A DNA stretch of 64,000 nucleotides from Streptomyces sp. ISL-96 (GTDB taxonomy: Bacteria; Actinomycetota; Actinomycetes; Streptomycetales; Streptomycetaceae), in NCBI RefSeq assembly GCF_018614035.1, contig NZ_JAGGPA010000022.1, forward strand, positions 39,552 to 103,551. The letters are read 5' to 3'. The notes under the pieces are model-generated. The model worked only from the letters and a program-made list of their open reading frames with translations. It was not told the origin of the DNA and did not search any database. Positions 9,570-18,280 of this stretch are shown piece after piece. Position numbers and translations under genes: made by a program. How positions within the stretch are numbered: position 1 is the first letter of the stretch; the number at the start of each line of letters is the position of its first letter.

Positions 9570-10523
9570 TCACTTATCTGAGTGTTCCGTCTGACGGCGG
9601 CCACGGATCAGCATCACGACGCCGGCGGCCGCAAGCAGGCCGCCTGCGATCCCGCCCACCACCGGCACGGTCTCGCCGAGCAGCTTCAGCCGACTGCCGT
9701 CGTCGGAGGCCAGCGTCACCTGCTCGCGCCGGGTCGCGTCGGTGAACTCAAGCCGCTTACTGGACAGCAGGGTGACCGCGTCCTTCTTCGAGCCCGGGGC
9801 CCGCAGCGTCTTGGTCGGCGCGATCACCGCGTTCATGATCCGGCCCGTGCGCTGGTCCACCGTCAGCTCGATCCCCGCGTTGGAGTACCACTCCTCGGCG
9901 AGCACCTGGCCCTGTCGGCGGCCCACCAGCGCGCCGGGCACCTGACGGGTGCCGGTGGCAGTGGCCGCTACGGTGCCGGCGAAGAGGTAGCCGCGGTGGC
10001 CGCGGATCGTGGTGGTGCCCTTGAACTTCAGCGGCACGGCGGCACCCAGGGTGCTGTCCCACCAGGTGTACTCGCGCTTCTCGACGTCGAACGGGAACTT
10101 CAGGTAGGCCTCGCCCTCGAACCTGGGCTTCTCCTCGCAGCAGCGCACCGGCAGGTTGGTCCGGCGGTCGGTGACCCAGCGTTCCGTGGTCCACTGGAGG
10201 GATCTCCGCGGGTCTGCCAGCGGCAGCGTCTTCGGGGTGTCGATCTGTGTCGACACGTCCCAGATCGCGTTTCCGCTGCGCTCGCTGCCGGCGACGTCGC
10301 CCAGCACCCGGCGGGTGATCGTTATGGTCTGGCCCTCGACCGTGGAGACGGATCCGGTGTCGAAATAGCTGCCCTCACCGCTGAAGACCGTCGTGGAGTT
10401 CACGTCGGTCGGTGTGCGCTTGGCACGCGGCTCCACGTACCAGACGAGCAGCTGGGTGAGTACCAGCAGAAAGACACCAAGACCCAGCAGAATCAGGGAC
10501 AAACGCGACGTTGAATGGCGCAT
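9570..10523 (-). CDS. DUF3068 (PorA-family-like) membrane protein
   Basis: A 317-residue protein with an N-terminal membrane anchor (~7-28), a large extracytoplasmic beta-rich region and a C-terminal helix (~285-305) followed by RGRR, so both ends are cytoplasmic. Phrases such as LPLADPRRSLQWTTERW and RHGY-like RGHRGYLF match DUF3068 proteins found beside AftD-like genes in actinobacteria. The start at 10523 is preferred because it begins at the hydrophobic anchor and has GGAG upstream; the longer frame from 10739 adds a Pro/Arg-rich stretch with no family resemblance. Its role is unknown; conserved company suggests envelope glycolipid metabolism. Confidence 0.8.
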   Translation of the reverse strand: MRHSTSRLSLILLGLGVFLLVLTQLLVWYVEPRAKRTPTDVNSTTVFSGEGSYFDTGSVSTVEGQTITITRRVLGDVAGSERSGNAIWDVSTQIDTPKTLPLADPRRSLQWTTERWVTDRRTNLPVRCCEEKPRFEGEAYLKFPFDVEKREYTWWDSTLGAAVPLKFKGTTTIRGHRGYLFAGTVAATATGTRQVPGALVGRRQGQVLAEEWYSNAGIELTVDQRTGRIMNAVIAPTKTLRAPGSKKDAVTLLSSKRLEFTDATRREQVTLASDDGSRLKLLGETVPVVGGIAGGLLAAAGVVMLIRGRRQTEHSDK

Positions 10524-10762
10524 ACGGGTACTCCAATGCGGGCGGAATGTGCGGGGCATTCGTGGACTGTGCGGGAAGGGGTCGCACGCACGGTTTCCAG
10601 CCTGTCCGGGCCGAGGAGTGGCGTACCCGGGAGTAACAGCGCTGTGACCGGCGAAATTAGGCGGCGCTTGACCACCTGTCAATGCGACTCGCATACTGAC
10701 CGCGCCGGACCGGGCCGGCGCGCTGGGTGACAACCTCATCGACAGAGAGGCCGATCACTCTC

Positions 10763-10945
10763 ATGCCCAGACTTCTCGCCGCCTTCCTGACCTGCGTTGC
10801 CTCCGCCGTCCTGGCCACAGGCGCCGCCTTCGGAATCGTCGCCGCTCTCAACGCCACACCCGAGCAGCAGAATGTGCCGCTCGTCACGTTCCCCGACCCT
10901 CCCGCCAACGGGACGTCCAGCACGCCGAGCCCCAGCGCGGGCTAG
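10763..10945 (+). CDS. small single-pass membrane protein
   Basis: A 60-residue protein with one membrane helix (LLAAFLTCVASAVLATGAAF) and a short Pro/Ser/Thr external tail. It resembles small actinobacterial DUF2613-like proteins, but I cannot confirm the family. ATG 10763 is preferred over GTG 10727 because third-position GC is low before it and there is no ribosome site at the GTG. It stands divergent from the DUF3068 gene. Confidence 0.55.
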   Translation: MPRLLAAFLTCVASAVLATGAAFGIVAALNATPEQQNVPLVTFPDPPANGTSSTPSPSAG

Positions 10946-11005
10946 GTTGTAAAGACCAGGCCGGCTGATCGAGCGGCATGCGGACGGACATCCAGGAGCG
11001 GTGCT

Positions 11006-12220
11006 GTGGAAGCGTCGTCAGCGTGGCACGACGTGCCACGAGAACGGATCCAGCGTTTCGCCGACCGCGCCCTGGAACAGGTCCCCGAGCTTGCACAGGA
11101 CATCCTCGCCGCGATCCGACGGGAATATCCGGGTCTGGCGTTCATCGCCGACGAGTCCGGAGAACCGAAGGCCCTGGTTGCGATCCGGAACGCGCTGGAG
11201 CTCTTCGTGGAGCAGATGACCACGGGATCGGACCGGCCGCGCGTCCTTCCCGAAATGTTCCAGGACTTCGGGCGCGGCGAAGTCACGCAGGGGCGCAGCC
11301 TGGACTCCTTGCAGGGGATCTACCGGCTGGGCGTGCGCCTTTCCTGGCGGCGTATGGCGGAGATCGGCCAGCAGGTCGACATCCCGCCCGCAGCAATGTA
11401 CGAACTCGCCGAGTCCGCGTTCGAGTACCTCGACGTCATGGTGGCTCAGTCGGTACGCGGCTACGCCGAGGCTGTCGCCCGCCAGGCCGGGGAGCGGCTG
11501 CGCCTGCAACGACAACTCGTCGAGCTCCTGCTCGCCGAGCACCGCACGGATCCGTCCGCCCTCCTCGCCGACCGCGCGGCCGGCGTCGGCTGGAAACTGC
11601 CCGAAAGGGTGGCGGTGGCCGTGCTGCTCCGCCCCGCCCAGGAGGCCGTCGCCCCCGCCGTGGGCGACGAGGTGCTGCTCGATATGGAGGGCGAGCAGCC
11701 GCGCATGGTGGTGCCGGACCCGGACGCCCCCGGGCGCGCGGAGTTGCTGCACCGGGCGACGGCCAATTGGTCCGGCGCGATCGGCCCGTCGGTTCCCCTG
11801 GCGGAGGCCGCAACGTCGCTGCGCTGGGCCGAGGCCGCCGTCGGGATGATCGAGCAGGGCTTGCTGCCGCAAGGGCGGCTCCTGCACTGCGGCGAGCACG
11901 TCGAAGCCCTGGTGCTGCTGCCCTCAGGGGAGTTGATCGACGATCTGGCGCGGCGGCGGCTGGCCCACCTGGGCGAGACCGGCGGCCCCGCGCACGCCCA
12001 CCGTCTCGCCGAGACCCTGCTGGCCTGGCTGGAAACGCGGGGTGGCGCGCCGGAGGTGGCCGACCGGCTCGGAGTCCACCCGCAGACCGTGCGCTACCGG
12101 CTGAGACAGCTCCGTGAGTTGTGGGGCGAGGACATGGACGACCCGGACCGCCGCTTCGAAATGGAGCTGGTGCTGCGCGCCCGGCGGCTGCGCGGTGATC
12201 TCGTCCCGCCGCCTGACTGA
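11006..12220 (+). CDS. PucR-family transcriptional regulator
   Basis: A 404-residue regulator. The C-terminal PucR-type helix-turn-helix (~338-400) has the family hallmark GVHPQTVRYRLRQL; the first ~170 residues form a helical sensory region and the centre a GGDEF-like CdaR region. GTG 11006 follows AGGAG at 7 nt. It is monocistronic, and the targets are not evident from the neighbours. PucR/CdaR proteins usually respond to small metabolites, but the ligand cannot be read from sequence. Confidence 0.85.
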   Translation: MEASSAWHDVPRERIQRFADRALEQVPELAQDILAAIRREYPGLAFIADESGEPKALVAIRNALELFVEQMTTGSDRPRVLPEMFQDFGRGEVTQGRSLDSLQGIYRLGVRLSWRRMAEIGQQVDIPPAAMYELAESAFEYLDVMVAQSVRGYAEAVARQAGERLRLQRQLVELLLAEHRTDPSALLADRAAGVGWKLPERVAVAVLLRPAQEAVAPAVGDEVLLDMEGEQPRMVVPDPDAPGRAELLHRATANWSGAIGPSVPLAEAATSLRWAEAAVGMIEQGLLPQGRLLHCGEHVEALVLLPSGELIDDLARRRLAHLGETGGPAHAHRLAETLLAWLETRGGAPEVADRLGVHPQTVRYRLRQLRELWGEDMDDPDRRFEMELVLRARRLRGDLVPPPD

Positions 12221-12553
12221 CCGGGGTTACCCTGACGGGCTGTCGGGCCCGGCCCGCCGAAGAACTCCGCGTCGCGGCCGTTGCGCTTGAGTTGCAGGCG
12301 GCGCGCCGCCCCCTCAAGTACTCGAGCCCACATCCGCCCCCCCGACGAAACCCACAACCTGATTACTCGTCAGTAAGGTCAGCAAAGGGTCAGCAAGAGT
12401 CTGATGAGACCTGGTCACGGGTGCCAACACCTGCGACTCCCGCCCTGCGTCTCAGGCGATCACTCCGAGACCCCGAGTGCCCCCCGGCATGACAGGCCAC
12501 GGGGCACGAAACCTCCGCCTCGCGACCAAGAGACCAATTCCCATAACCCTAGG
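12221..12553. other. intergenic region between convergent genes
   Basis: A stretch of 333 bp between the pucR-type and pirin genes. No credible coding frame was found. It contains one clear palindrome (12363-12376, listed separately) and a less GC-rich tail near 12530-12555. Confidence 0.5.
12363..12376. promoter_or_regulatory. orphan TTACT-N4-AGTAA palindrome
   Basis: A perfect 5+5 inverted repeat around CGTC. Its size resembles TetR-family operators, yet it lies between two convergent 3' ends where no promoter is expected. Confidence 0.35.
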
Positions 12554-13519
12554 TCAACGTACTCGTCCGCGCGGTTTCAGGGGCACCGGCGGGAGTTCGG
12601 GGGCGGGGAGGCGGGCGCCGGCGTAGCCGTGGACCTCGCCGAAGCGGGTGCCCTCCATCCAGTCCTTGCGGGCCACCTCGATTTCCTCCTGGGAGCGGCC
12701 CACGAAGTTCCACCACATGACCAGCTCCTCCTCGAAGGGCTCGCCGCCGAGGAGCATCAAGCCGGCGTCGGACTCGGCGCGCAGGGGCAGTTCGGTGCGG
12801 CCGCAGCCCAGGTAGAGCATCGAGCCGGGGAGTACGGGCACGCCGTCGACGTGCGCCTCGCCGGACATGGAGAGGACGGCGTACTCGAAGTCGGGGTCCA
12901 GCGGGAGCCGGGTCTCGGTGCCTCGTGCGAGCGCCAGGTCGGCGCCGACAATCGGCGTGTACGTCGCACCTGGCGACGCGGCGCCGTCGAGTGAGCCGAG
13001 GATGACGGTGGCGGTGAGGCCGGGCGCCGTGACGGCCGGGAGGTCCGCGTGGTGCTGGAAGTGCGGCTCGATGTCGCGGTGGCCCTCTGGCAGCGCGACC
13101 CACAGCTGAGCACCGTGCAGCAAGCGCCCGTGCGGTTCCGGGCTTTCCTCGGAGTGGCTGATCGCCCGGCCGGAGGTCATCAGGCCCAGTTCGCGCGGCC
13201 GGATCGTCTGGAGGCTGCCCAGGCTGTCGCGGTGCAGGACTTCACCGTCGTGCAGCCAGCTGACCGTCTGCAGCCCGAAGTGGGGGTGCGGCGGGACCTG
13301 CATGCCGGGCTCGTCGGCGATGCCGTCCGGGCCGTAGTGGTCGACGAAACACCATGCGCCGATCATGCGGCGGCCCAGGTTCGGCAGCAGCCTGCGTACC
13401 TGGGTGGACTCGCCGAGCTGGACCTTGCGGGCGGTCAGGAGTTCACGTACCGGCTCCGCTACGACGAAGCCTCGGCCGCCGCAGACGGAGGGCACGGCCT
13501 GGCGCTCGAGATTGCTCAT
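12554..13519 (-). CDS. pirin family protein
   Basis: A 321-residue bicupin. The metal site of pirins is present: H78 and H80 in PPHPHFGLQTV, and H123 and E125 in ISHSEESP. Some pirins have quercetin 2,3-dioxygenase activity; others act in redox-dependent regulation. ATG 13519 was chosen because the Pirin domain starts soon after it; the longer frame adds only low-complexity residues. No operon partner. Confidence 0.88.
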   Translation of the reverse strand: MSNLERQAVPSVCGGRGFVVAEPVRELLTARKVQLGESTQVRRLLPNLGRRMIGAWCFVDHYGPDGIADEPGMQVPPHPHFGLQTVSWLHDGEVLHRDSLGSLQTIRPRELGLMTSGRAISHSEESPEPHGRLLHGAQLWVALPEGHRDIEPHFQHHADLPAVTAPGLTATVILGSLDGAASPGATYTPIVGADLALARGTETRLPLDPDFEYAVLSMSGEAHVDGVPVLPGSMLYLGCGRTELPLRAESDAGLMLLGGEPFEEELVMWWNFVGRSQEEIEVARKDWMEGTRFGEVHGYAGARLPAPELPPVPLKPRGRVR

Positions 13520-13603
13520 GGCGCACAACCTAGTCCTGTGCGCGGGCGGGGCGTCAGTACCCCGCGCCGATGACCTTGAGCGGGGTGGCACGACGGGCGG
13601 AGG

Positions 13604-13636
13604 CCGGGCTGCGCTCCGGCGTGGAGCGCAGCCCGG
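13604..13636 (-). terminator. strong hairpin downstream of the ATPase gene
   Basis: A perfect 14-bp stem (CCGGGCTGCGCTCC and its complement) with a 5-nt loop lies just past the stop of the leftward ATP-binding gene. There is no T-run, as is common in Streptomyces terminators. Confidence 0.65.
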
Positions 13637-13676
13637 TCTCGCGCTTCCCCGACTCCGGGTCCTGCTCCGGCTCCGG

Positions 13677-14198
13677 CTACGCGGGTACGGGGACCGGGGC
13701 CGGGAGAGGGGCAGGGGCGGGGGACGGAGCTGCGACGGGTGCCGGAGCCGGGGCCGGTCGGCCCTTGGCGTCGCCCACGCCCGGAACGGGCGGGCGCGGC
13801 ATCAGCGGACTGTTGCGCGCGTCCTCCACGCGTCGCGTGAACCACACGACCTTGCCGTCAGCGGTGCCGCAGGTTCCCCAGCTGTCGCACAGCCGGGCAA
13901 CAACGGCGAGGCCGCCTCCACCGGCGGAGGCCAGGCGTGGCATCGGGGGGCCGTTGTCGGCCACCGAAGCCGTCAGGTGCCTTCCGGTCCAGCGCAGTTC
14001 GACCACGCACCAGTTGTCGTCGCCGACATGCCGGTGGACATTGGTCAGCAGTTCCTCGACACCCCTGCACACAGGCTGGATGTGCAGCTCGAGATTCCAG
14101 TGCCGCAGGTGAGCGGCAACGATGCGCCGGATCTGCGAGACGCGCTCCGCCGATACGTGCAGTTCGACCGCGTAATACCGGCCGCTGGGAAGTGTCAT
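13677..14198 (-). CDS. ATP-binding protein, anti-sigma-factor-like (HATPase_c_2)
   Basis: A 173-residue GHKL ATPase. The N-box is EELLTN (48-53), the G1 box DNGPP (81-85) and the G2 box GGGGLAVV (93-100). This is the compact RsbW/SpoIIAB-like architecture that Streptomyces carries in dozens of copies, where such proteins bind sigma factors or anti-sigma antagonists. The last ~35 residues are a Pro/Ala tail. No sigma factor or antagonist gene lies beside it, so its partner is unknown. Confidence 0.85.
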   Translation of the reverse strand: MTLPSGRYYAVELHVSAERVSQIRRIVAAHLRHWNLELHIQPVCRGVEELLTNVHRHVGDDNWCVVELRWTGRHLTASVADNGPPMPRLASAGGGGLAVVARLCDSWGTCGTADGKVVWFTRRVEDARNSPLMPRPPVPGVGDAKGRPAPAPAPVAAPSPAPAPLPAPVPVPA

Positions 14199-14489
14199 GG
14201 CCGTGGCTCCTTACCGCGAGGCTCACATGCTTCACCTCGTTGCAGCAACGACCCCCGAACACGAAGAGTGAGCGATAGTCACCATTGGGTCAAGGACATC
14301 CTGGCTCCGGGAAGCGACAACCGCAACCGCTGCGGCTCAAGACCGAGGTGTCACGGCCGCACCCGGCCGCCGTACACGACTACGCCGGCCGGCGTACGTC
14401 CGCCAACTTGCCAAACAGTGCCAAATGGGGTTGTTTCGAAGAGGGTGCGGACGTGGTTTCTGTCTCCCCTGGTTTGGGGGTGAACCACT

Positions 14490-15845
14490 GTGCTGTTCAC
14501 CGATCGCGCCGACGCGGGGCGGCGGCTTGCGCTGGCTCTGCGGCACCTGGAGGGCGAAAAGCCCGTCGTGCTCGGCCTGCCCAGGGGCGGTGTCCCGGTC
14601 GCCTTCGAAGTGGCGCGGGCGCTCGGCGCTCCCCTCGATGTGATCGTCGTACGCAAACTAGGCGTCCCGTACCACCGTGAGCTGGGGTTCGGCGCCATCG
14701 GCGAGGGCGGGGCACGCGTCATCAGCGACGACATCGTCCGCCGTACAGGGGTCGGGCCCGACGACGTCGCGGCGGTCGAGCGTACCGAGAAGGCGGAGCT
14801 GGAACGGCGGGCGCGGCGGTTCCGCGGTGACCGGCCGCGGCTGGCGCTTGAGGGGCGGACCGTCGTCGTGGTCGACGACGGCATCGCGACCGGGGCCACG
14901 GCGGCGGCCGCGTGCCAGGTCGTACGGGCGCAGGGTGCGGCTCGCGTGGTGCTTGCCGTTCCGGTGGCAGCGCCGGACGCGGTCGCCCGGCTGAGCAGCG
15001 AGGTGGACGAGGTCGTGTGCCTGTCCGTTCCGCAAATGTTCCGCGCGGTCGGCGAGTGGTACGACGACTTCGCGCAGACCTCCGACGAGGAAGTCATCGC
15101 ACTGCTGGGGCAGATGGCTGCGCGGGAACCCGCCGCGCGGGAGGCCGAGGAGAACGACGCGGAAGGCGTCGAGGAGGCCGTCGAGGTGGACGCCGGCGGT
15201 GTCCGGCTCGCCGGGGATCTCACCATGCCCAAGGGCGCCACGGCGGTCGTGATGTTCGCCCACGGCTCCGGCAGCAGCCGCCGCAGCCCGCGCAACCGGT
15301 CGGTGGCCGCGGCCCTGAACCGTGCGGGTCTGGGCACGCTGCTCTTCGACCTGCTCACGCCCGCGGAGGAAGCCCACCGGGCGAACGTCTTCGACATCGA
15401 AACCCTGGCCGGGAGACTCGGGGACGCCACCCGCTGGCTGCGCCGCCGCACGTCCGTCCCGATCGGTTACTTCGGGGCGAGCACGGGAGCCGCGGCAGCG
15501 CTGCGGGCCGCCGCGTCCGCCGGTGCTTCCGCCAGGACGGGCGGGGAAGAGGGCGGGGGAACGGACGTCGGCGCCGTCGTCTCGCGCGGCGGCCGGCCCG
15601 ACCTCGCCCGGCCGCGACTCGGCGACGTACGAGCACCCACGCTGCTCATCGTCGGCGGCCGCGACACCCTGGTGCTCGACCTCAACCGGCAGGCCCAGGC
15701 GGAGCTGCGCTGCGAGAACCGCCTCGAAGTCGTACCGGGCGCCACGCACCTCTTCGAGGAACCAGGGGCATTGGAGAAGGTCGCCGACCTCGCCCGGGAC
15801 TGGTTCACCGCGCACCTGACGCCCGGAGCGTCGCGGCCCGAGTAG
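14490..15845 (+). CDS. phosphoribosyltransferase fused to alpha/beta hydrolase
   Basis: A 451-residue two-domain protein. Residues 1-~215 are a type I phosphoribosyltransferase: the PRPP loop VVVVDDGIATGAT lies at 125-137 and LPRGGVPVA at 30-38. Residues ~225-445 are a dienelactone-hydrolase-like alpha/beta hydrolase with nucleophile S331 in GASTG, acid D392 in GGRD and H420 in GATH. Both catalytic centres look intact. GTG 14490 follows GGGGGTGA. The reaction is unknown. The fusion recurs in actinobacteria and proteobacteria as far as I recall, but has no established pathway. Confidence 0.85.
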   Translation: MLFTDRADAGRRLALALRHLEGEKPVVLGLPRGGVPVAFEVARALGAPLDVIVVRKLGVPYHRELGFGAIGEGGARVISDDIVRRTGVGPDDVAAVERTEKAELERRARRFRGDRPRLALEGRTVVVVDDGIATGATAAAACQVVRAQGAARVVLAVPVAAPDAVARLSSEVDEVVCLSVPQMFRAVGEWYDDFAQTSDEEVIALLGQMAAREPAAREAEENDAEGVEEAVEVDAGGVRLAGDLTMPKGATAVVMFAHGSGSSRRSPRNRSVAAALNRAGLGTLLFDLLTPAEEAHRANVFDIETLAGRLGDATRWLRRRTSVPIGYFGASTGAAAALRAAASAGASARTGGEEGGGTDVGAVVSRGGRPDLARPRLGDVRAPTLLIVGGRDTLVLDLNRQAQAELRCENRLEVVPGATHLFEEPGALEKVADLARDWFTAHLTPGASRPE

Positions 15846-15873
15846 CCGCTCATACGGCGTCATAGCATGGGTG

Positions 15874-16848
15874 TCATACCGTCAGGACCACTTTGCCCTC
15901 GGTCTCGCGGGCTTCCAGGGCGGCGTGCGCGTCAGCGGCCCGCTGGAGCGGGAAACGAGTGATCAACGGGACGAGACGGCCTGCCGCCGCCTCGTCCAGT
16001 GCGCGAGCCGCCAGTTCGCTCGGGCCGCCGGCGGGGATCATATTCTGCCCGATCGCCCAGGTCGCCGTGAGCTGACGCTCGACCAGATCGCGCGTCGTGA
16101 TCTCGGTCGGCTCCCCCGCCGCCCAGCCGTGCAGCAGGAACCGTCCGCCGGGGCCCAGCAGTTCCAGCGCCGCGCGGCCGAGCCGCCCACCCACTCCGTC
16201 GAAAACCACGCTCATGTCCCGGCCGTCCAGCGCCTTGCGGACGTGTGCGGGCCAGTCGGCTTCGCGGTAGTCCACGGCGGCATCGGCGCCGAGCGTACGG
16301 ACCCGATCCACCTTCGCGGGTCCGCCGGCCACGGCCACTACGAGGGCGCCGGCGTGACGTGCCGCCTGCACGAAGAGGCTGCCGAGACCGCCGGCCGCCG
16401 CCATGACCAACACCACGTCGTGTGAGGTCAGTTGCGCGACCGCGAGTACGCCCACGGCCGTGGAGCCCGTCGTGATCATCGCTACGGCGGTGCCGTCGTC
16501 CAGGTGGTCGGGAATCCGGTGCAGTGAGTCGACGGTGGCGACGGCCTGCTCTGCGTACCCGCTGCCCAGCTCCAGTTGAGCCACGACCCGGCGGCCGAGC
16601 CAGTCCCCGCTCACGCCCGGGCCGACTGCCCCCACGACACCGGCGACCTCGGCGCCGGGAGTGACAGGGAGGGCCGGCGGCTCATGGGGGCCGACGGGGA
16701 GGCCGCGGCGCAGAGTGGTCTCGATCAGGTGAACTCCACTCACCCGCACATCGATCCGCACCTGCCCCTCGTCGGGAACGGGGCTGGGGACCTCCTCGTA
16801 GCTCAGGTTCTGGGCGGGGCCGAAAGCGTGCAGCCGTATCGCGTGCAT
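15874..16848 (-). CDS. zinc-binding-dehydrogenase/quinone oxidoreductase-like MDR protein
   Basis: A 324-residue medium-chain reductase. It has the N-terminal GroES-like fold, then the Rossmann signature AAAGGLGSLFVQAAR for NAD(P)H. The catalytic-zinc cysteines of alcohol dehydrogenases are absent, so it belongs with QOR/zeta-crystallin-type NADPH:quinone or enone reductases. It lies 160 bp downstream of, and on the same strand as, the TetR gene, which may control it. Confidence 0.85.
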   Translation of the reverse strand: MHAIRLHAFGPAQNLSYEEVPSPVPDEGQVRIDVRVSGVHLIETTLRRGLPVGPHEPPALPVTPGAEVAGVVGAVGPGVSGDWLGRRVVAQLELGSGYAEQAVATVDSLHRIPDHLDDGTAVAMITTGSTAVGVLAVAQLTSHDVVLVMAAAGGLGSLFVQAARHAGALVVAVAGGPAKVDRVRTLGADAAVDYREADWPAHVRKALDGRDMSVVFDGVGGRLGRAALELLGPGGRFLLHGWAAGEPTEITTRDLVERQLTATWAIGQNMIPAGGPSELAARALDEAAAGRLVPLITRFPLQRAADAHAALEARETEGKVVLTV

Positions 16849-17008
16849 GTCATACGCTCCTGATCCGTTCGCCGGCGCGCAGGCTGCCGGGTTCAGGGAT
16901 CACTCTTGAACATCAACCGCGCTTGGGGTCAAGGACTGTTCAGCCGGTTCTTCCCGGCGGCTCGCGACCACTTCCTGGCGTGACGCCCGCGAAGGGCCTT
17001 CCACTCCG

Positions 17009-18172
17009 TCATGAATAGCGGCTCCCGTCGTCCGCGCGAGCGTTGTGTGCCCGCGTGGCTCCGCCGGTCGCGACCGCCGTGGCGGCCGCGTGGCAGGCGC
17101 CGCGGCCGTCCGCGCGGGCGACGATCCGGCCCCCTTGGATACGGACGGCCGCCTCGGTGCCGTCGCTGACCGCCGAGACGCCCGCCGCCTGCGCGAGGGC
17201 GCCCGACGCGTCGTACACCACCTGCAGTCGCGGCCACGCCGACGGGGGGAACGCCTGGCGCAGGCAGCCGCAGAGGCCGGCGACGGTCAGCCTTGCCAGC
17301 GGCAGCAGCTCGGCCGGTTCGCCGGTGACCAGGACGGCGGTGACCGTGGCCCCGGGCGGTGCGGCCCGTACCGCTTCCTCCGCGGCTTCCAGCCGGTGCA
17401 GCCCGAGGATCGCGACCACGCCGTCCCGCGCCGTACGCGCCGGCTCGCCGCGTACGGCGTCCATCGCGGGCGGCGGGGACCACGGCTCGTCGGCGGGGCG
17501 TGCCTGGGGGATGTAGGGGAGGTGCGGCGGGGGCCACGCGTCCTGGAGATCGAGGCCCGCCAGCCGCTCGCAGGCGCTGACGACGTTGAAGGGCTCGATG
17601 AAGCCCGGCGCGGCGTCGGCCATCTGACTCGCCCCGTGGAGCGTCGTGAGGACTGCCTCCGCCGTGCGTACCAGGCGGGCCGGTGGCGCGCCGGAGGGCC
17701 GCAGTTCCTCCAGGGCCAGACCGAGCAGGATCGCGTCCAGCTTCATCAGCTGCGCGAACGGCCGCCGCATCCGCTCCTCGGAGAGGACCTCGGACATCAG
17801 GTGCCTGCCCAGCCGGGCCTCGCCGTCCCCGTACCGATCGCCGGTGTCGGCGCCGACGAGTGGCAGCCCGGCGATCCAGGCGCGGGCGAGTGCGCCGAGT
17901 GCCTCGGGTGCGGTGTAGCCAAGTTCGGGGTGGCCGGGTTCGGGGTGCGGAGGCTCGGGTACGCGCTCCGCGAGGTCGGCCAGTACGGCGAAGTACAGCG
18001 CCCGCTTGCCGGGGAAGTTGGAGTACACGGCCCCACGGGTCAGCCCGGCGCGCTCGGCGATGGCGTCCACTTTGGCTCCCGGGAAACCACGCTCGGTGAA
18101 CTCGCTCCTGGCCGCGTCGAGCACCCTGGCGCGGTTGTGCTCCTGCAGCTCCGCCCTGCTGAGCCGGCCCAT
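17009..18172 (-). CDS. TetR-family regulator with C-terminal thioredoxin-like domain
   Basis: A 387-residue protein, about twice the usual TetR length. Residues ~15-60 carry the TetR helix-turn-helix (AIAERAGLTRGAVYSNF); ligand-domain helices run to ~215. A second region at ~242-370 reads as a thioredoxin/redoxin-like alpha/beta domain: a strand (GVVAILGL), LCGCLRQ, YDASGALAQAAGV and a final GGRIVARADGRG, the layout of the C-terminal half of TlpA/AhpC-type folds. ATG 18172 was chosen because the HTH begins 15-20 residues later; the frame runs open far upstream as antisense to clpX, which is not real coding. It is divergent from clpX (108 bp apart), suggesting joint control. The thioredoxin-like call is a visual inference. 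Confidence 0.75.
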   Translation of the reverse strand: MGRLSRAELQEHNRARVLDAARSEFTERGFPGAKVDAIAERAGLTRGAVYSNFPGKRALYFAVLADLAERVPEPPHPEPGHPELGYTAPEALGALARAWIAGLPLVGADTGDRYGDGEARLGRHLMSEVLSEERMRRPFAQLMKLDAILLGLALEELRPSGAPPARLVRTAEAVLTTLHGASQMADAAPGFIEPFNVVSACERLAGLDLQDAWPPPHLPYIPQARPADEPWSPPPAMDAVRGEPARTARDGVVAILGLHRLEAAEEAVRAAPPGATVTAVLVTGEPAELLPLARLTVAGLCGCLRQAFPPSAWPRLQVVYDASGALAQAAGVSAVSDGTEAAVRIQGGRIVARADGRGACHAAATAVATGGATRAHNARADDGSRYS

Positions 18173-18223
18173 GGTCCTCACTTGCCTGCGCGTTGCCGTC
18201 CGTGTCGGTTCAAGATACCGTCG

Positions 18224-18242
18224 CATCCAGATGGTGACGTCA
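18224..18242. promoter_or_regulatory. possible TetR operator in tetR-clpX gap
   Basis: Two adjacent palindromes, CATCCAGATG (18224-18233) and TGACGTCA (18235-18242), lie in the 108-bp divergent gap. Position fits autoregulation and control of clpX; the sequence alone is weak evidence. Confidence 0.25.
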
Positions 18243-18280
18243 TATGGTTGCAACATTTCGATGAGTGAGGACGTTCCCGA

